A stretch of DNA of 12,680 nt from Lachnospiraceae bacterium (GTDB lineage: Bacteria > Bacillota_A > Clostridia > Lachnospirales > Lachnospiraceae). The translations under genes were made by a program, and so were the position numbers. The notes under the pieces were generated by a model. It was not told the origin of the DNA and did no database searches. It saw nothing but the letters and a program-made list of their open reading frames with translations. Below, in pieces: positions 1 through 8,760 of this stretch; position 1 is the stretch's first letter, and each line of letters opens with the position of its first letter. The DNA lies in contig JAILDD010000230.1 of the NCBI GenBank assembly GCA_024689605.1, positions 1 to 12,680 of the forward strand, written 5' to 3'.

Positions 1-280
1 AGACCTTCAGTTCTTTGCTCATAAGAAGGGTGTGGGATCCACCAAGAACGGCAGAGATTCCGAATCCAAGAGGCTTGGAGCAAAGAGAGCGGACGGACAG
101 TTCGTAAAAGCCGGTAATATCATCTACAGACAGCGTGGCACAAAGATCCACCCCGGACTTAATGTCGGACGCGGCGGCGATGATACATTATTTGCTACAG
201 CTGACGGAATTCTTCGTTTTGAGCGTTTAGGCCGCGATAAGAAGCAGGCAAGCGTTTATCCCCAGGCTGAGGAGAAATAA
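1..280 (+). CDS. rpmA: Ribosomal protein L27 (5' end outside window)
   Basis: This is the large-subunit ribosomal protein L27, which sits near the peptidyl transferase centre. The reading frame is open from base 2, so the start codon lies upstream of the window. The visible product begins [20 protein letters not shown] and continues with [10 protein letters not shown] and a [15 protein letters not shown] segment, all classic L27. The residues before AHKKG are the Firmicutes-type extension (usually 8 to 10 residues ending in QFF), which the Prp protease is known to remove after the double Phe. The protein ends in a short acidic tail (QAEEK) at a TAA stop. In related bacteria the genes upstream are rplU and prp; they are not visible here. 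A probable terminator follows the gene. Family identity is certain; only the start is missing. Confidence 0.97.
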   Translation, partial: DLQFFAHKKGVGSTKNGRDSESKRLGAKRADGQFVKAGNIIYRQRGTKIHPGLNVGRGGDDTLFATADGILRFERLGRDKKQASVYPQAEEK

Positions 281-328
281 GTCTGTAAGGAAGATACGTC
301 ACAACGGTTAATATAACTGTTAATTTAC

Positions 329-376
329 AAGCCGCCCGGTTTGTGCATATGCGCAGATCGCAGCGGTTTTTGTTTT
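329..376 (+). terminator. Probable intrinsic terminator after rpmA
   Basis: AAGCCGC (329-335) pairs with GCGGTTT (363-369), with one G-U pair. The enclosed segment can form a second hairpin, TGTGC with GCGCA (342-355). The right arm runs directly into a T-rich tract, TTTTTGTTTT (367-376). This fits a Rho-independent terminator ending the ribosomal protein transcript, but the outer loop is large, so termination may be partial and allow read-through into obgE. Confidence 0.5.
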
Positions 377-440
377 ATAATTGTAATAACAAGCGGTTCA
401 GCGGATTGCAAATGCGGGTTCGAATTGCGGAAGTTACGAC

Positions 441-1836
<1,396 letters not shown>

Positions 1837-1888
1837 TCAGGCCGTTGCAATATAAACCGCATGACAAAAATACCAGAAAGGCGAAATT

Positions 1889-2233
1889 ATGTCTATAACA
1901 CTTACAAGCAAACAGCGTGCGTATCTCAAGGGGCTGGCATCTAACGAGAAGCCGTTATTTTCCATTGGCAAAAGCAATCTGACGCCTGAAATAACAAATG
2001 CTGTAGCCGAAGCTTTTGCAAACCGCGAGATTATTAAGGTCAATATTCTGAAAAGCACGGCTGATGAGCAGGATGCAGAAGGTCTAAAAAATATAGGCGA
2101 GATACTCGCAGAACGTACAGGGGCAGTTCTCGTATGTAATATCGGAAGAAAGCTTGTTTTATATAAACCTTTCAAAGAAAGCAAAGATAAAAAAGACAAG
2201 AAGTACGCCAATAGGATAATACTGCCGAAATGA
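1889..2233 (+). CDS. yhbY: YhbY-family (CRM domain) ribosome-associated RNA-binding protein
   Basis: The 114-residue product fits the single-domain CRM/YhbY family (YqeI in Bacillus), small basic proteins that associate with pre-50S particles and are thought to help ribosome assembly. The N-terminus reads LTSKQRAYLKGLASNEKP, followed by the conserved loop IGKSNLTPEI (about residues 26-35), matching the family's GKxGLT region. The helix NAVAEAF, the strand EIIKVNIL and a C-terminal GAVLVCNIGRKLVLYKP strand are also typical. The tail (KDKKDKKYANR) is strongly basic. An AGAAAGG ribosome binding site (1875-1881) precedes the ATG at 7 bases. It lies 52 bases after obgE and 10 bases before nadD, so it is probably co-transcribed with both. 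Confidence 0.93.
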   Translation: MSITLTSKQRAYLKGLASNEKPLFSIGKSNLTPEITNAVAEAFANREIIKVNILKSTADEQDAEGLKNIGEILAERTGAVLVCNIGRKLVLYKPFKESKDKKDKKYANRIILPK

Positions 2234-2243
2234 TCTGAAAAAT

Positions 2244-3014
2244 ATGGGATTTTCTTTTTTCAAGAAAAAGAATAATGACGTGCAGCCTGTTGCCGCTAAT
2301 AACGCTTATACCATGAAAAAATTGTGCGTATTCGGAGGCACCTTTGATCCCATGCACAGGGCTCACTTGGATATGGCTTTAAAAGCCTGCAGGACGTTTT
2401 CCGTTAACAGAATGCTTTTTATGCCCAGCGGCGAGTCATATTTTAAGACAGGAGTAAGCAGTGCTGAAGACAGGCTTGAAATCTGCAAACTATCCGTGCA
2501 GGAATATCAGGATCTGCCCGAGGTAAAAGAAACGCTTGTCTCCTGCGAATGGGAAGTTTCCGACCTTGAAATAAAAAGAGACGGCCAAACCTACACCTAT
2601 GAGACCATAGAATCCCTGAGGGCTATGTTTCCGGACTATGACATATATTTCCTCGTAGGTGAGGATACTTTGAGGAGTATGGAAACCTGGAAGGAGCCCC
2701 AGATAGTATTTGCCGGCTGCATCATTATTGCTGCTGCCAGACCATCCAGGCGCAGCCAGCACTTTGATGAAACAGGGCATGAAACCCACGATGGCACAAA
2801 CTCTTCAGACAGCTTTGCAGAATCTTATGAGCGAATCGAAGACCTTCAGGCCCGGCTTATGAAACATTACCCTGCAGAGATACATATAATGCGCTTTGAC
2901 GAAGATATTTCATCATCAGCTATCAGAGACGGTATACGGTCAGGCGCAGATTTTTCTGAAAAGCTCATGCCGGAAGCATATAAATACATCATCGAAAAAA
3001 AACTATACAGATAA
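2244..3014 (+). CDS. nadD: Nicotinate-nucleotide adenylyltransferase, divergent
   Basis: NadD joins nicotinate mononucleotide and ATP to give deamido-NAD in the cytoplasm. The family signature GGTFDPMHRAH lies at residues 31-41, TYTYETI at 117-123, FLVGEDTLRSMETW at 136-149 and ISSSAIR at 222-228 (the usual ISSTxIR). Several positions differ from the common form. The nucleotide-binding HxGH reads HRAH, and the usual PPHK stretch reads SYFK (65-68). A hydrophilic stretch of about 30 residues (170-200) follows the RP loop. The length of 256 residues exceeds the usual 190-215. Part of this may be a start artefact: M24 (base 2313) opens directly into MKKLCVFGGTFDP and may be the true start. Neither ATG has a good ribosome binding site, so translational coupling to yhbY, 10 bases upstream, is likely. 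The family is clear; the substrate is inferred from family and context. Confidence 0.9.
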   Translation: MGFSFFKKKNNDVQPVAANNAYTMKKLCVFGGTFDPMHRAHLDMALKACRTFSVNRMLFMPSGESYFKTGVSSAEDRLEICKLSVQEYQDLPEVKETLVSCEWEVSDLEIKRDGQTYTYETIESLRAMFPDYDIYFLVGEDTLRSMETWKEPQIVFAGCIIIAAARPSRRSQHFDETGHETHDGTNSSDSFAESYERIEDLQARLMKHYPAEIHIMRFDEDISSSAIRDGIRSGADFSEKLMPEAYKYIIEKKLYR

Positions 3015-3020
3015 AAAGAT

Positions 3021-3719
3021 ATGTCAGATACAAAAAAGAAAGTAAATATTCCTTTTCCAACCATTGAAAGCTACGGAAAGGATCCTGCAGCTTTTCCCGG
3101 AACGGATATACTTAAAGATGCAGCATCACTTAATGACTCCTACGACTTCGTAAAGATGAAAAAGCGCCTTGCAAAAAAGCTTGACCCTAAGCGTTACGAG
3201 CATTCCATGGGTGTTGCTTATACTGCCGCAGCCCTTGCCATGGCTTATAACGAGGACATGATAAAAGCATATACTGCGGGTGTACTTCACGACTGTGCCA
3301 AGTGCCTCACCGATGAGGAAAGGGATGAGTGCTGCAAAAAGTATAATGTGGAGCTCACGCAGATTGAAAAAGACCACCCATTCCTGATCCACGCGAAGCT
3401 TGGGGCTGTACTTGCAAAGGAAAAATACGGGGTAGAAGACCCGGACATATTGTCTGCCATCAGATGGCATACTACCGGCAGACCGGATATGACAATGCTG
3501 GAAGCCATAATCTTTTCAGCAGATTTTATTGAACCTAACAGAAAACCTCTTATCTGTCTTCCTAAAATAAGGAGTATAATATTCAGTGACATGGATATGG
3601 CTTTATGCCTGATACTGGAGCAGACACTGGTTCATTTGGAGCATAAAGGTCAGGCGATAGACGAATATTCAAAGCAGGCAGCGGAGTATTACAGAAAAAA
3701 GATAAACGAAAGGAACTGA
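3021..3719 (+). CDS. yqeK: YqeK-type HD-domain Ap4A hydrolase
   Basis: YqeK proteins are HD-domain metalloenzymes. Characterised Firmicutes members cleave diadenosine tetraphosphate symmetrically into two ADP. The predicted metal and active-site residues are present: H61 in KRYEHSMGV, H90-D91 in GVLHDCAK, H124 in FLIHAKLG, H150 in IRWHTTGRP and D168 in SADFIEPNR. The RxHTTGRPxMT and ADxIEPNR blocks are characteristic of YqeK rather than other HD proteins. At 232 residues it is about 45 longer than the Bacillus protein. The excess is a hydrophilic N-terminus (residues 1-43) with no recognised domain. The ATG lies 6 bases after the nadD stop without a clear ribosome binding site, which suggests coupled translation. 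An internal start at M46 would give the standard length but also lacks a good site. nadD and yqeK are adjacent in many Firmicutes. Confidence 0.93.
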   Translation: MSDTKKKVNIPFPTIESYGKDPAAFPGTDILKDAASLNDSYDFVKMKKRLAKKLDPKRYEHSMGVAYTAAALAMAYNEDMIKAYTAGVLHDCAKCLTDEERDECCKKYNVELTQIEKDHPFLIHAKLGAVLAKEKYGVEDPDILSAIRWHTTGRPDMTMLEAIIFSADFIEPNRKPLICLPKIRSIIFSDMDMALCLILEQTLVHLEHKGQAIDEYSKQAAEYYRKKINERN

Positions 3720-3721
3720 TC

Positions 3722-4069
3722 ATGGACGCAAGGGAAAAGGCAAAAATAGCAGTCAGTGCAATGGAAGACAAAAAAGCCGAGGATATAAGAGTTATTGAAA
3801 TATCTGAAGTTTCTTCCATAGGCGATTATTTTATAATCTGCAACGGTTCAAATATAAGCCAGGTCCAGGCAATCACCGACGAGATTGACGAAAGGCTCGG
3901 CCGTCAGGGTGTGACCGCCGCCCACGTGGAAGGCTATCGTAATGCCGGCTGGATACTTATGGACTACAGCGATGTTATAATCCATGTCTTTGACAAGGAC
4001 AACAGGCTTTTTTACAACCTGGAGCGCATCTGGAAAGACGGAAAAGAGATCGGCGCCGAAAGCCTTTAA
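3722..4069 (+). CDS. rsfS: Ribosomal silencing factor RsfS
   Basis: RsfS binds ribosomal protein L14 and blocks joining of the 30S and 50S subunits, lowering translation when nutrients are short. The 115-residue product has the complete family core: DIRVIEIS, then GDYFIICNGSN with the helix ISQVQAITDEIDERL (about residues 34-60), then HVEGYRNAGWILMDYSD (68-84) and the closing VIIHVFDKDNRLFYNLERIW (85-104). Length is typical. The ribosome binding site AAAGGA (3709-3714) lies inside the end of yqeK, and the ATG begins 2 bases after the yqeK stop, so the two genes are tightly coupled. This is the last gene of the housekeeping run. Only 39 bases without a visible terminator separate it from the large kinase gene. 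Confidence 0.95.
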   Translation: MDAREKAKIAVSAMEDKKAEDIRVIEISEVSSIGDYFIICNGSNISQVQAITDEIDERLGRQGVTAAHVEGYRNAGWILMDYSDVIIHVFDKDNRLFYNLERIWKDGKEIGAESL

Positions 4070-4108
4070 ATAACAATTTATTATCTAAAGGGGGAACAGA
4101 CAGAGATA

Positions 4109-7100
4109 ATGGATAATAATCTGTATAATACTTTGCTTATAATACAGTATGTCTGTATCTTCGGTCTTTTTATAGAGAGCTGGATAATTGTCCGTAAATG
4201 GAAAAACAATGTCCATACTTTTCTGCTTTTAAGCTGCCTTGCAGCTCTTGTCAACAACCTGGGGTACCTCCTTGAATTACGGTCGATATCCCTGGATGCA
4301 TATATTTCTTCATTAAAATTTTCTTATCTTGGCCGGGTGTGGTACGCCTTTTTCATGTTCCTATTCCTGGCCGAACTGTTCAGGATTAAAATTCCGAGCC
4401 TGATAACCAGGTTTCTGATCGTATTGCATGCCGCAATATTCATGGTTGTTATGACTGTGCAATATCATGGTCTGTATTATTCATCTTTATATTTTGAATC
4501 TGACGGTCCTGTACCAAAGATCGTTCACGGCAACGGCCCTGTTCATCACGTATTTATGGTGCTCCAGATAGGCTATATCGTGATAGGATTAGGCATGCTG
4601 CTGCGTGCACTGCATAAGGAAAAAAATAAATTTACCAGGAAACGGTATTTTATAATAATGCTGGCTATCTTTGTGGAAAGCCTTTTCTTTATCATACAGC
4701 TATTTTACCTGCTTCCTGTAACAAATGTTTTTGATGTTACGCTTCTTGGTTATTTCTTTGGCACAATAATAATGCTGATCGCAATTTTTTCCTATGATCT
4801 TCTTGGAACGCGGGAGATTGCCAAGGACTTCATTGTGGACAGGATATCTGAAGGAATAATTGCAGTTGATAACGATGACATAATCCGATATTACAACGAT
4901 CCTGCCCTGGAGCTTTTTCCGGAACTTGCCCAAGATGTAACTACAGTTCCCGCAGAGATAATAAATGCCATCGCAGAGAACGGAAACATTCAGCGAAACG
5001 ACAGGATATACAGTCCCGAAGACAACGATTTAGTTCACGACGGAAAGGTATTCGGAACAATATATGCGCTTGTAGATGAAACAGAACATATACGATACAT
5101 GTCAGAACTGCAGGAACAGCGTGATATAGCAGATAATGCCAATGCCGCCAAGAGCAGATTTCTTGCCAATATGTCCCACGAGATCAGAACACCTATAAAC
5201 GCTGTTCTGGGCATGGACGAAATGATCCTTCGCGAAAGCCGGGAGGATACTATACGCTCATATGCATCTGACATAATGTCAGCCGGCAAGACCCTTCTTT
5301 CCCTCATCAACGATATTCTCGACCTCTCTAAAGTCGAAGAAGGAAAGATGGAAATTGTCCCCGTTCAGTATGAACTGGCCACCCTCATCAATGATCTTGT
5401 AAATATGATCAGTGACAGAGCAGTCAAAAAAAGCCTGAAATTCAATGTAGAAGTCAATGAAAATATTCCCCATGTGCTTTTCGGTGATGAAATGCGTATC
5501 AGACAGTGCGCACTGAACATTCTTACAAACGCCGTTAAATATACCGAAAAAGGTTCGGTTTCATTAAATATTGATTATAAAGAAAAAGACTGGGAGAACA
5601 TTTATCTTCGATTTACCGTTACGGATACCGGTATCGGCATGAAAAAAGAAGATATTGAAAAACTATTCCAGCCTTACCAGCGTATTGAAGAAGAAAGGAA
5701 CAGGGCCATCGAGGGGACCGGTCTTGGCATGAGCATTACCAGGCAGCTGCTGGACCTCATGGACACCGAACTTGAAGTTCAGAGCGAATATGGAAAGGGA
5801 TCTGTTTTTACATTTTCAATAGAGCAGAAAATTATCGATCCTGACAAGATTGGAGATTATACCCAGCGCTTTCTTGAAAAAAAAGAAAAAGATCATATTT
5901 ACCGTGAACTCTTTCATGCGCCGGACGCAAGGATACTTGTGGTAGACGATACCGAGATGAACCTGACAGTAATGCAGAGTCTGCTAAAGCAGACCCAAAT
6001 CCGTATAGATACTGCTTCCACGGGCAAAGATGCCATAACCCTGGCCACAGTCAATAAATATGATGTTCTGTTCATTGATCATATGATGCCTGACATGGAC
6101 GGTATCGAGACACTTAAAAATATCCGTGAAACAAAAATGAACCAGAGCACAGCCGCTGTAGCCCTTACCGCAAATGCAGTATCCGGCGCAAGGGATAATT
6201 ATATCAATTCCGGTTTTTCGGATTATCTGTCAAAACCTGTTGACAGTTCTCTGCTGGAGAAAATGCTTTACACCTATATCCCGAAGGATAAGATCAAAAA
6301 AGTAACTACTGACAGTAAGACCGAAACAAATACCCGATCACTTGAACGATCCAGGATATTTGTTATCGACGATGATGAAACAGTATGTTCCAACATAAAA
6401 AATATTCTGTCTCCGCGCTATGACATAGAAATTAGCCTGACCGGTACTGATGCTGTAAAGAAAATTCTGGACTATGAGCCTGATCTTGTTCTCTTGGACA
6501 TTCATCTTTCTGATGGAAATGGGTTCGAAATAATGGACGCCCTGAAAAAAGAGGACCGGACTTCAGCAATTCCCATTTTGCTGATCACCGGTGACGACGA
6601 CACCCAGACCGAGGAGAATGCTTTCAGGCAGGGTGCCTCTGATTTCATCAGAAAACCCTTCGCACCCGATATATTGAAGCAGAGGACCAAGAGGATAATT
6701 GAACTTTACCATTATCAGCGTTCTATTGAAGATGAAGTACGGAAACAGACAGGCAGGAGCAAACGGTTATCACGCGAGATGATGCTTGCCCTGTCAAAAA
6801 CTGTAGATACAAAAGATCACTATACGGATGGTCATTCCAGGCGAGTAGCTGCAATGGCCGCTGAAATAGCCAGAAGGCTCGGAAAAACCACTGATGAACA
6901 GGTGGAAATTTTTGAGATCGGACTTTTGCATGACATTGGAAAGATTGGCGTGCATGAAGACATTATTCACAAAGAAACAAGACTTACGGATGATGAGTTT
7001 TCCGAGATAAAAGCCCATACTCTTAAAGGTGATGAAATACTGAAAGAGATCACTGACATGCCACGCTTAAGACAGGGGGCAAGATGGCATCATGAACATT

Positions 7101-7828
7101 TTGACGGCAAAGGCTATCCGGACGGACTTGCCGGTAACGATATTCCAGAGGCAGCCCGTATCGTCTGTGTTGCCGACTGTTATGATGCAATGACAAGCAC
7201 CAGAACTTATTCTGTACCCAAAAAGCAGTCCGAGGTAAGGGCAGAAATAGAAAGATGTAAAAACACCTGGTTCGATCCTGTTATTGCTGATGTAATGCTT
7301 GCAATGATCGATGAAGATAAAGAATACCGGATGAATGAAAAAGCTGATATTGCGTGGATATGGAAAGAATATGACAGACTATGGGTTAATCCTGCGGAGG
7401 AGAGCCTGTCCATATCAGTTTCCGCATCAAAGAATACAGAATCAGACGCGGTAGAAGAGGCTGACCTCAGGCCTGAATGGCTGTTATCACTTAAAACACT
7501 GCTGGACACAAATATCGGACTTAAAAACTGCGGTACTGCTGATGGGTATCTGGCAGTTTTGAAAACATTCCGGAAAACAGCAGAAAATAAAGAAAATGAG
7601 ATACGAAAATTCTATGAAGATTCAGACTGGGACAATTTTACAGTTAAAGTCCACGCACTTAAAAGCTCTGCAAGAATAATAGGAGCTAAAGACCTGGCTG
7701 CACTGGCTGAAAGACTTGAGACTGCCGGAAAAGAAAAAGATACAGTTTTTATACATGAAAATACCCTTGAAACGCTTAAAATGTATAGTGGAATCCGCAA
7801 GGCACTTTCTGTCTTTGACAATGAATAA
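4109..7828 (+). CDS. Seven-helix hybrid histidine kinase with two receivers, HD-GYP and HPt domains
   Basis: This 1239-residue membrane protein combines a full phosphorelay with a c-di-GMP phosphodiesterase. Seven hydrophobic segments lie within residues 7-230 (HisKA_7TM-like sensor). A weak PAS-like part (about 240-325) and a short helical linker follow. The kinase has its H-box SHEIRTP (H357), N-box NILTNAVKY (470-478), G1 DTGIGM (506-511) and G2 GTGLGM (536-541). Receiver 1 has D613-D614, D657, T687 and K709. Receiver 2 has the acidic DDD at 754-756, D797, T827 and K849. The HD-GYP domain (about 885-1070) has H909, H941-D942, H970, H994-H995, GKGYP (1000-1004) and D1023, so it should be catalytic. 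The HPt domain has VHALKSSARIIGA with H1182. A likely relay is H357 to D657 to H1182 to D797, which would gate the HD-GYP domain (inference). An AAAGGGGG site lies an unusually long 14 bases before the ATG. The ligand is unknown. Confidence 0.93.
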   Translation: MDNNLYNTLLIIQYVCIFGLFIESWIIVRKWKNNVHTFLLLSCLAALVNNLGYLLELRSISLDAYISSLKFSYLGRVWYAFFMFLFLAELFRIKIPSLITRFLIVLHAAIFMVVMTVQYHGLYYSSLYFESDGPVPKIVHGNGPVHHVFMVLQIGYIVIGLGMLLRALHKEKNKFTRKRYFIIMLAIFVESLFFIIQLFYLLPVTNVFDVTLLGYFFGTIIMLIAIFSYDLLGTREIAKDFIVDRISEGIIAVDNDDIIRYYNDPALELFPELAQDVTTVPAEIINAIAENGNIQRNDRIYSPEDNDLVHDGKVFGTIYALVDETEHIRYMSELQEQRDIADNANAAKSRFLANMSHEIRTPINAVLGMDEMILRESREDTIRSYASDIMSAGKTLLSLINDILDLSKVEEGKMEIVPVQYELATLINDLVNMISDRAVKKSLKFNVEVNENIPHVLFGDEMRIRQCALNILTNAVKYTEKGSVSLNIDYKEKDWENIYLRFTVTDTGIGMKKEDIEKLFQPYQRIEEERNRAIEGTGLGMSITRQLLDLMDTELEVQSEYGKGSVFTFSIEQKIIDPDKIGDYTQRFLEKKEKDHIYRELFHAPDARILVVDDTEMNLTVMQSLLKQTQIRIDTASTGKDAITLATVNKYDVLFIDHMMPDMDGIETLKNIRETKMNQSTAAVALTANAVSGARDNYINSGFSDYLSKPVDSSLLEKMLYTYIPKDKIKKVTTDSKTETNTRSLERSRIFVIDDDETVCSNIKNILSPRYDIEISLTGTDAVKKILDYEPDLVLLDIHLSDGNGFEIMDALKKEDRTSAIPILLITGDDDTQTEENAFRQGASDFIRKPFAPDILKQRTKRIIELYHYQRSIEDEVRKQTGRSKRLSREMMLALSKTVDTKDHYTDGHSRRVAAMAAEIARRLGKTTDEQVEIFEIGLLHDIGKIGVHEDIIHKETRLTDDEFSEIKAHTLKGDEILKEITDMPRLRQGARWHHEHFDGKGYPDGLAGNDIPEAARIVCVADCYDAMTSTRTYSVPKKQSEVRAEIERCKNTWFDPVIADVMLAMIDEDKEYRMNEKADIAWIWKEYDRLWVNPAEESLSISVSASKNTESDAVEEADLRPEWLLSLKTLLDTNIGLKNCGTADGYLAVLKTFRKTAENKENEIRKFYEDSDWDNFTVKVHALKSSARIIGAKDLAALAERLETAGKEKDTVFIHENTLETLKMYSGIRKALSVFDNE

Positions 7829-7883
7829 ACGTACCACATAACGGATTCGTCCTTACACAAGCCAATAATCTTAAATCAACAAA

Positions 7884-7944
7884 AAAACACGCCTGTCCTG
7901 TCACTTCATATGAAAAGAAGAAGGGCAAGCGTGTTTTAGTTTTA
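7884..7944. terminator. Strong bidirectional terminator between the kinase gene and lexA
   Basis: AAAACACGC (7884-7892) pairs perfectly with GCGTGTTTT (7929-7937). After one mismatch the stem continues with TGTCC (7894-7898) against GGGCA (7923-7927, one G-U pair). A T-rich run follows on the + strand (TTTTAGTTTTATTT). On the - strand the complementary arm continues into seven T residues (bases 7881-7887). It can therefore stop both the kinase transcript and the lexA transcript. The loop contains the palindrome TTCATATGAA (7905-7914). Confidence 0.85.
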
Positions 7945-7950
7945 TTTCCG

Positions 7951-7975
7951 CCGTCATACTAAAGACGGTTTGTTT
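7951..7975 (+). terminator. Weak second hairpin downstream of the kinase gene
   Basis: CCGTC (7951-7955) pairs with GACGG (7964-7968) across an 8-base loop and is followed by TTTGTTTA. The stem has only five pairs, so at most it backs up the stronger terminator just upstream for + strand transcription. Confidence 0.3.
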
Positions 7976-7987
7976 ATCTTATAATCA

Positions 7988-8605
7988 TCAGAGAGTCCTG
8001 AATACAGCAAATACCTTACCGAGTATAACACATTCATCAACAATTATCGGATCCATAGTATCATTTTCAGGCTGAAGCCTTATATAGCCTTTTTCTTTAT
8101 AAAATGTCTTTACCGTTGCCGAATCATCTATAAGGGCAACTACTATATCACCATTTTTAGCGGTATTGCACTGTTCCACAAATACCATATCTCCATCAAG
8201 TATACCGGCATTGATCATGCTTTCGCCCTTTACATTAAGAATAAAACACTCTGCATTAGGGGTAACAGCCACCGGAAGAGGAAAGTAACTCTCAACATTC
8301 TCAGTCGCCAGAATAGGCTGACCTGCAGCAACCCTGCCGACTACAGGGATAGAAGTAAGTTCTTCCTGACGCATTACCTGATACGATTCATCTATGATCT
8401 CGATTGCTCTGGTCTTAGAAGGATCCCTGTGTATATAACCTTTTCTTTCAAGCGTAGCAAGATGAGCATGTACGGAAGAAGTAGATTTAAGATCAACACC
8501 GGCGCAGATATCCCGTACGGTAGGCGGATAAGATTTCTTTTTGGTCCATTCTTTAATAAAGTCATATATCAGCTGCTGTTTTTCAGTAAGTTTTTCCTGT
8601 GCCAT
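7988..8605 (-). CDS. lexA: LexA SOS repressor
   Basis: LexA represses the DNA-damage (SOS) regulon and cuts itself when RecA filaments form. The 205-residue product has an N-terminal winged helix (about residues 1-70: LTEKQQLIYDFIKEW, SYPPTVRDI, the recognition segment STSSVHAHLATLERKGYI). A C-terminal S24-type protease domain follows. The self-cleavage bond is A94-G95 in GRVAAGQP. The catalytic pair is S129 in KGESMINAG and K166 in ATVKTF. The start is set at base 8605 because AGGAGG lies 7 bases upstream and MAQEKLTEKQQ is the expected LexA N-terminus. The frame stays open for 62 more codons upstream, but that stretch is the operator region. Several SOS boxes upstream imply autoregulation. 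The gene diverges from a LysM gene and ends at the bidirectional terminator. Confidence 0.97.
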   Translation of the reverse strand: MAQEKLTEKQQLIYDFIKEWTKKKSYPPTVRDICAGVDLKSTSSVHAHLATLERKGYIHRDPSKTRAIEIIDESYQVMRQEELTSIPVVGRVAAGQPILATENVESYFPLPVAVTPNAECFILNVKGESMINAGILDGDMVFVEQCNTAKNGDIVVALIDDSATVKTFYKEKGYIRLQPENDTMDPIIVDECVILGKVFAVFRTL

Positions 8606-8612
8606 TTTGTCT

Positions 8613-8618
8613 CCTCCT
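8613..8618 (-). promoter_or_regulatory. lexA ribosome binding site that fixes the start
   Basis: The - strand reads AGGAGG here, 7 bases before the ATG at 8605-8603. It is the only strong site in the open frame, and it excludes the longer start at 8791. Confidence 0.9.
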
Positions 8619-8647
8619 GAATAATGAATCATAAATATTTCATATAA

Positions 8648-8676
8648 ATAATAACATATGTTCGCTAAAAAAGCAA
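8648..8676 (-). promoter_or_regulatory. Probable lexA promoter
   Basis: On the - strand, TTGCTT (8676-8671), 17 bases, then TATTAT (8653-8648) gives a good -10 and a partial -35. Transcription would begin near 8641, about 35 bases before the lexA ATG. An imperfect SOS box (8651-8664) covers the -10 and part of the spacer, as expected for LexA autorepression. Confidence 0.5.
8651..8664. promoter_or_regulatory. Imperfect LexA box at the lexA promoter
   Basis: ATAAC-ATAT-GTTCG matches 8 of the 10 defined positions of CGAAC-N4-GTTCG. It overlaps the proposed lexA -10 element. Its right half is followed by CTAAAAAAGCA, a flank nearly repeated after the perfect box at 8761. Confidence 0.5.
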
Positions 8677-8699
8677 ACATATTTTCAGAACAAATTTTC

Positions 8700-8713
8700 C
8701 GAACATTATTTCG
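8700..8713. promoter_or_regulatory. LexA box between the two divergent promoters
   Basis: CGAAC-ATTA-TTTCG matches 9 of the 10 defined positions of the Gram-positive SOS box. It lies upstream of both proposed promoters, 30 bases from the start of the next box. Two weaker 7/10 matches start at 8674 and 8687, in steps of 13 bases leading up to it. Confidence 0.6.
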
Positions 8714-8721
8714 ATTTTCTC

Positions 8722-8750
8722 TTGACATGGAAACAGTTGTTCGATATACT
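8722..8750 (+). promoter_or_regulatory. Near-consensus sigma-A promoter of the LysM gene
   Basis: TTGACA (8722-8727), 17 bases, then TATACT (8745-8750) differs from the consensus at one base. Transcription would start near 8757, giving a leader of about 97 bases to the ATG at 8854. One LexA box lies in the spacer and a perfect one lies just past the start point, so this strong promoter is probably held off until DNA damage. Confidence 0.85.
8730..8743. promoter_or_regulatory. Imperfect LexA box inside the promoter spacer
   Basis: GAAAC-AGTT-GTTCG matches 8 of 10 defined positions. It sits between the -35 and -10 elements of the LysM promoter, 31 bases from the start of the perfect box downstream. 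Binding here would exclude RNA polymerase. Confidence 0.5.
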
Positions 8751-8760
8751 ACAAACATAC

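Noticed and set aside
376..381. Perfect TATAAT hexamer downstream of the rpmA hairpin
   Set aside because: No -35 element lies at 16 to 18 bases and no TG extension precedes it. It overlaps the T tract of the probable terminator.
4109..7828. Possibility that the very long frame is an artefact fusing two adjacent genes
   Set aside because: The frame is continuous with plausible linkers between domains. There is no internal start with a clear ribosome binding site at the receiver 2 boundary, and no codon-use break was noticed.
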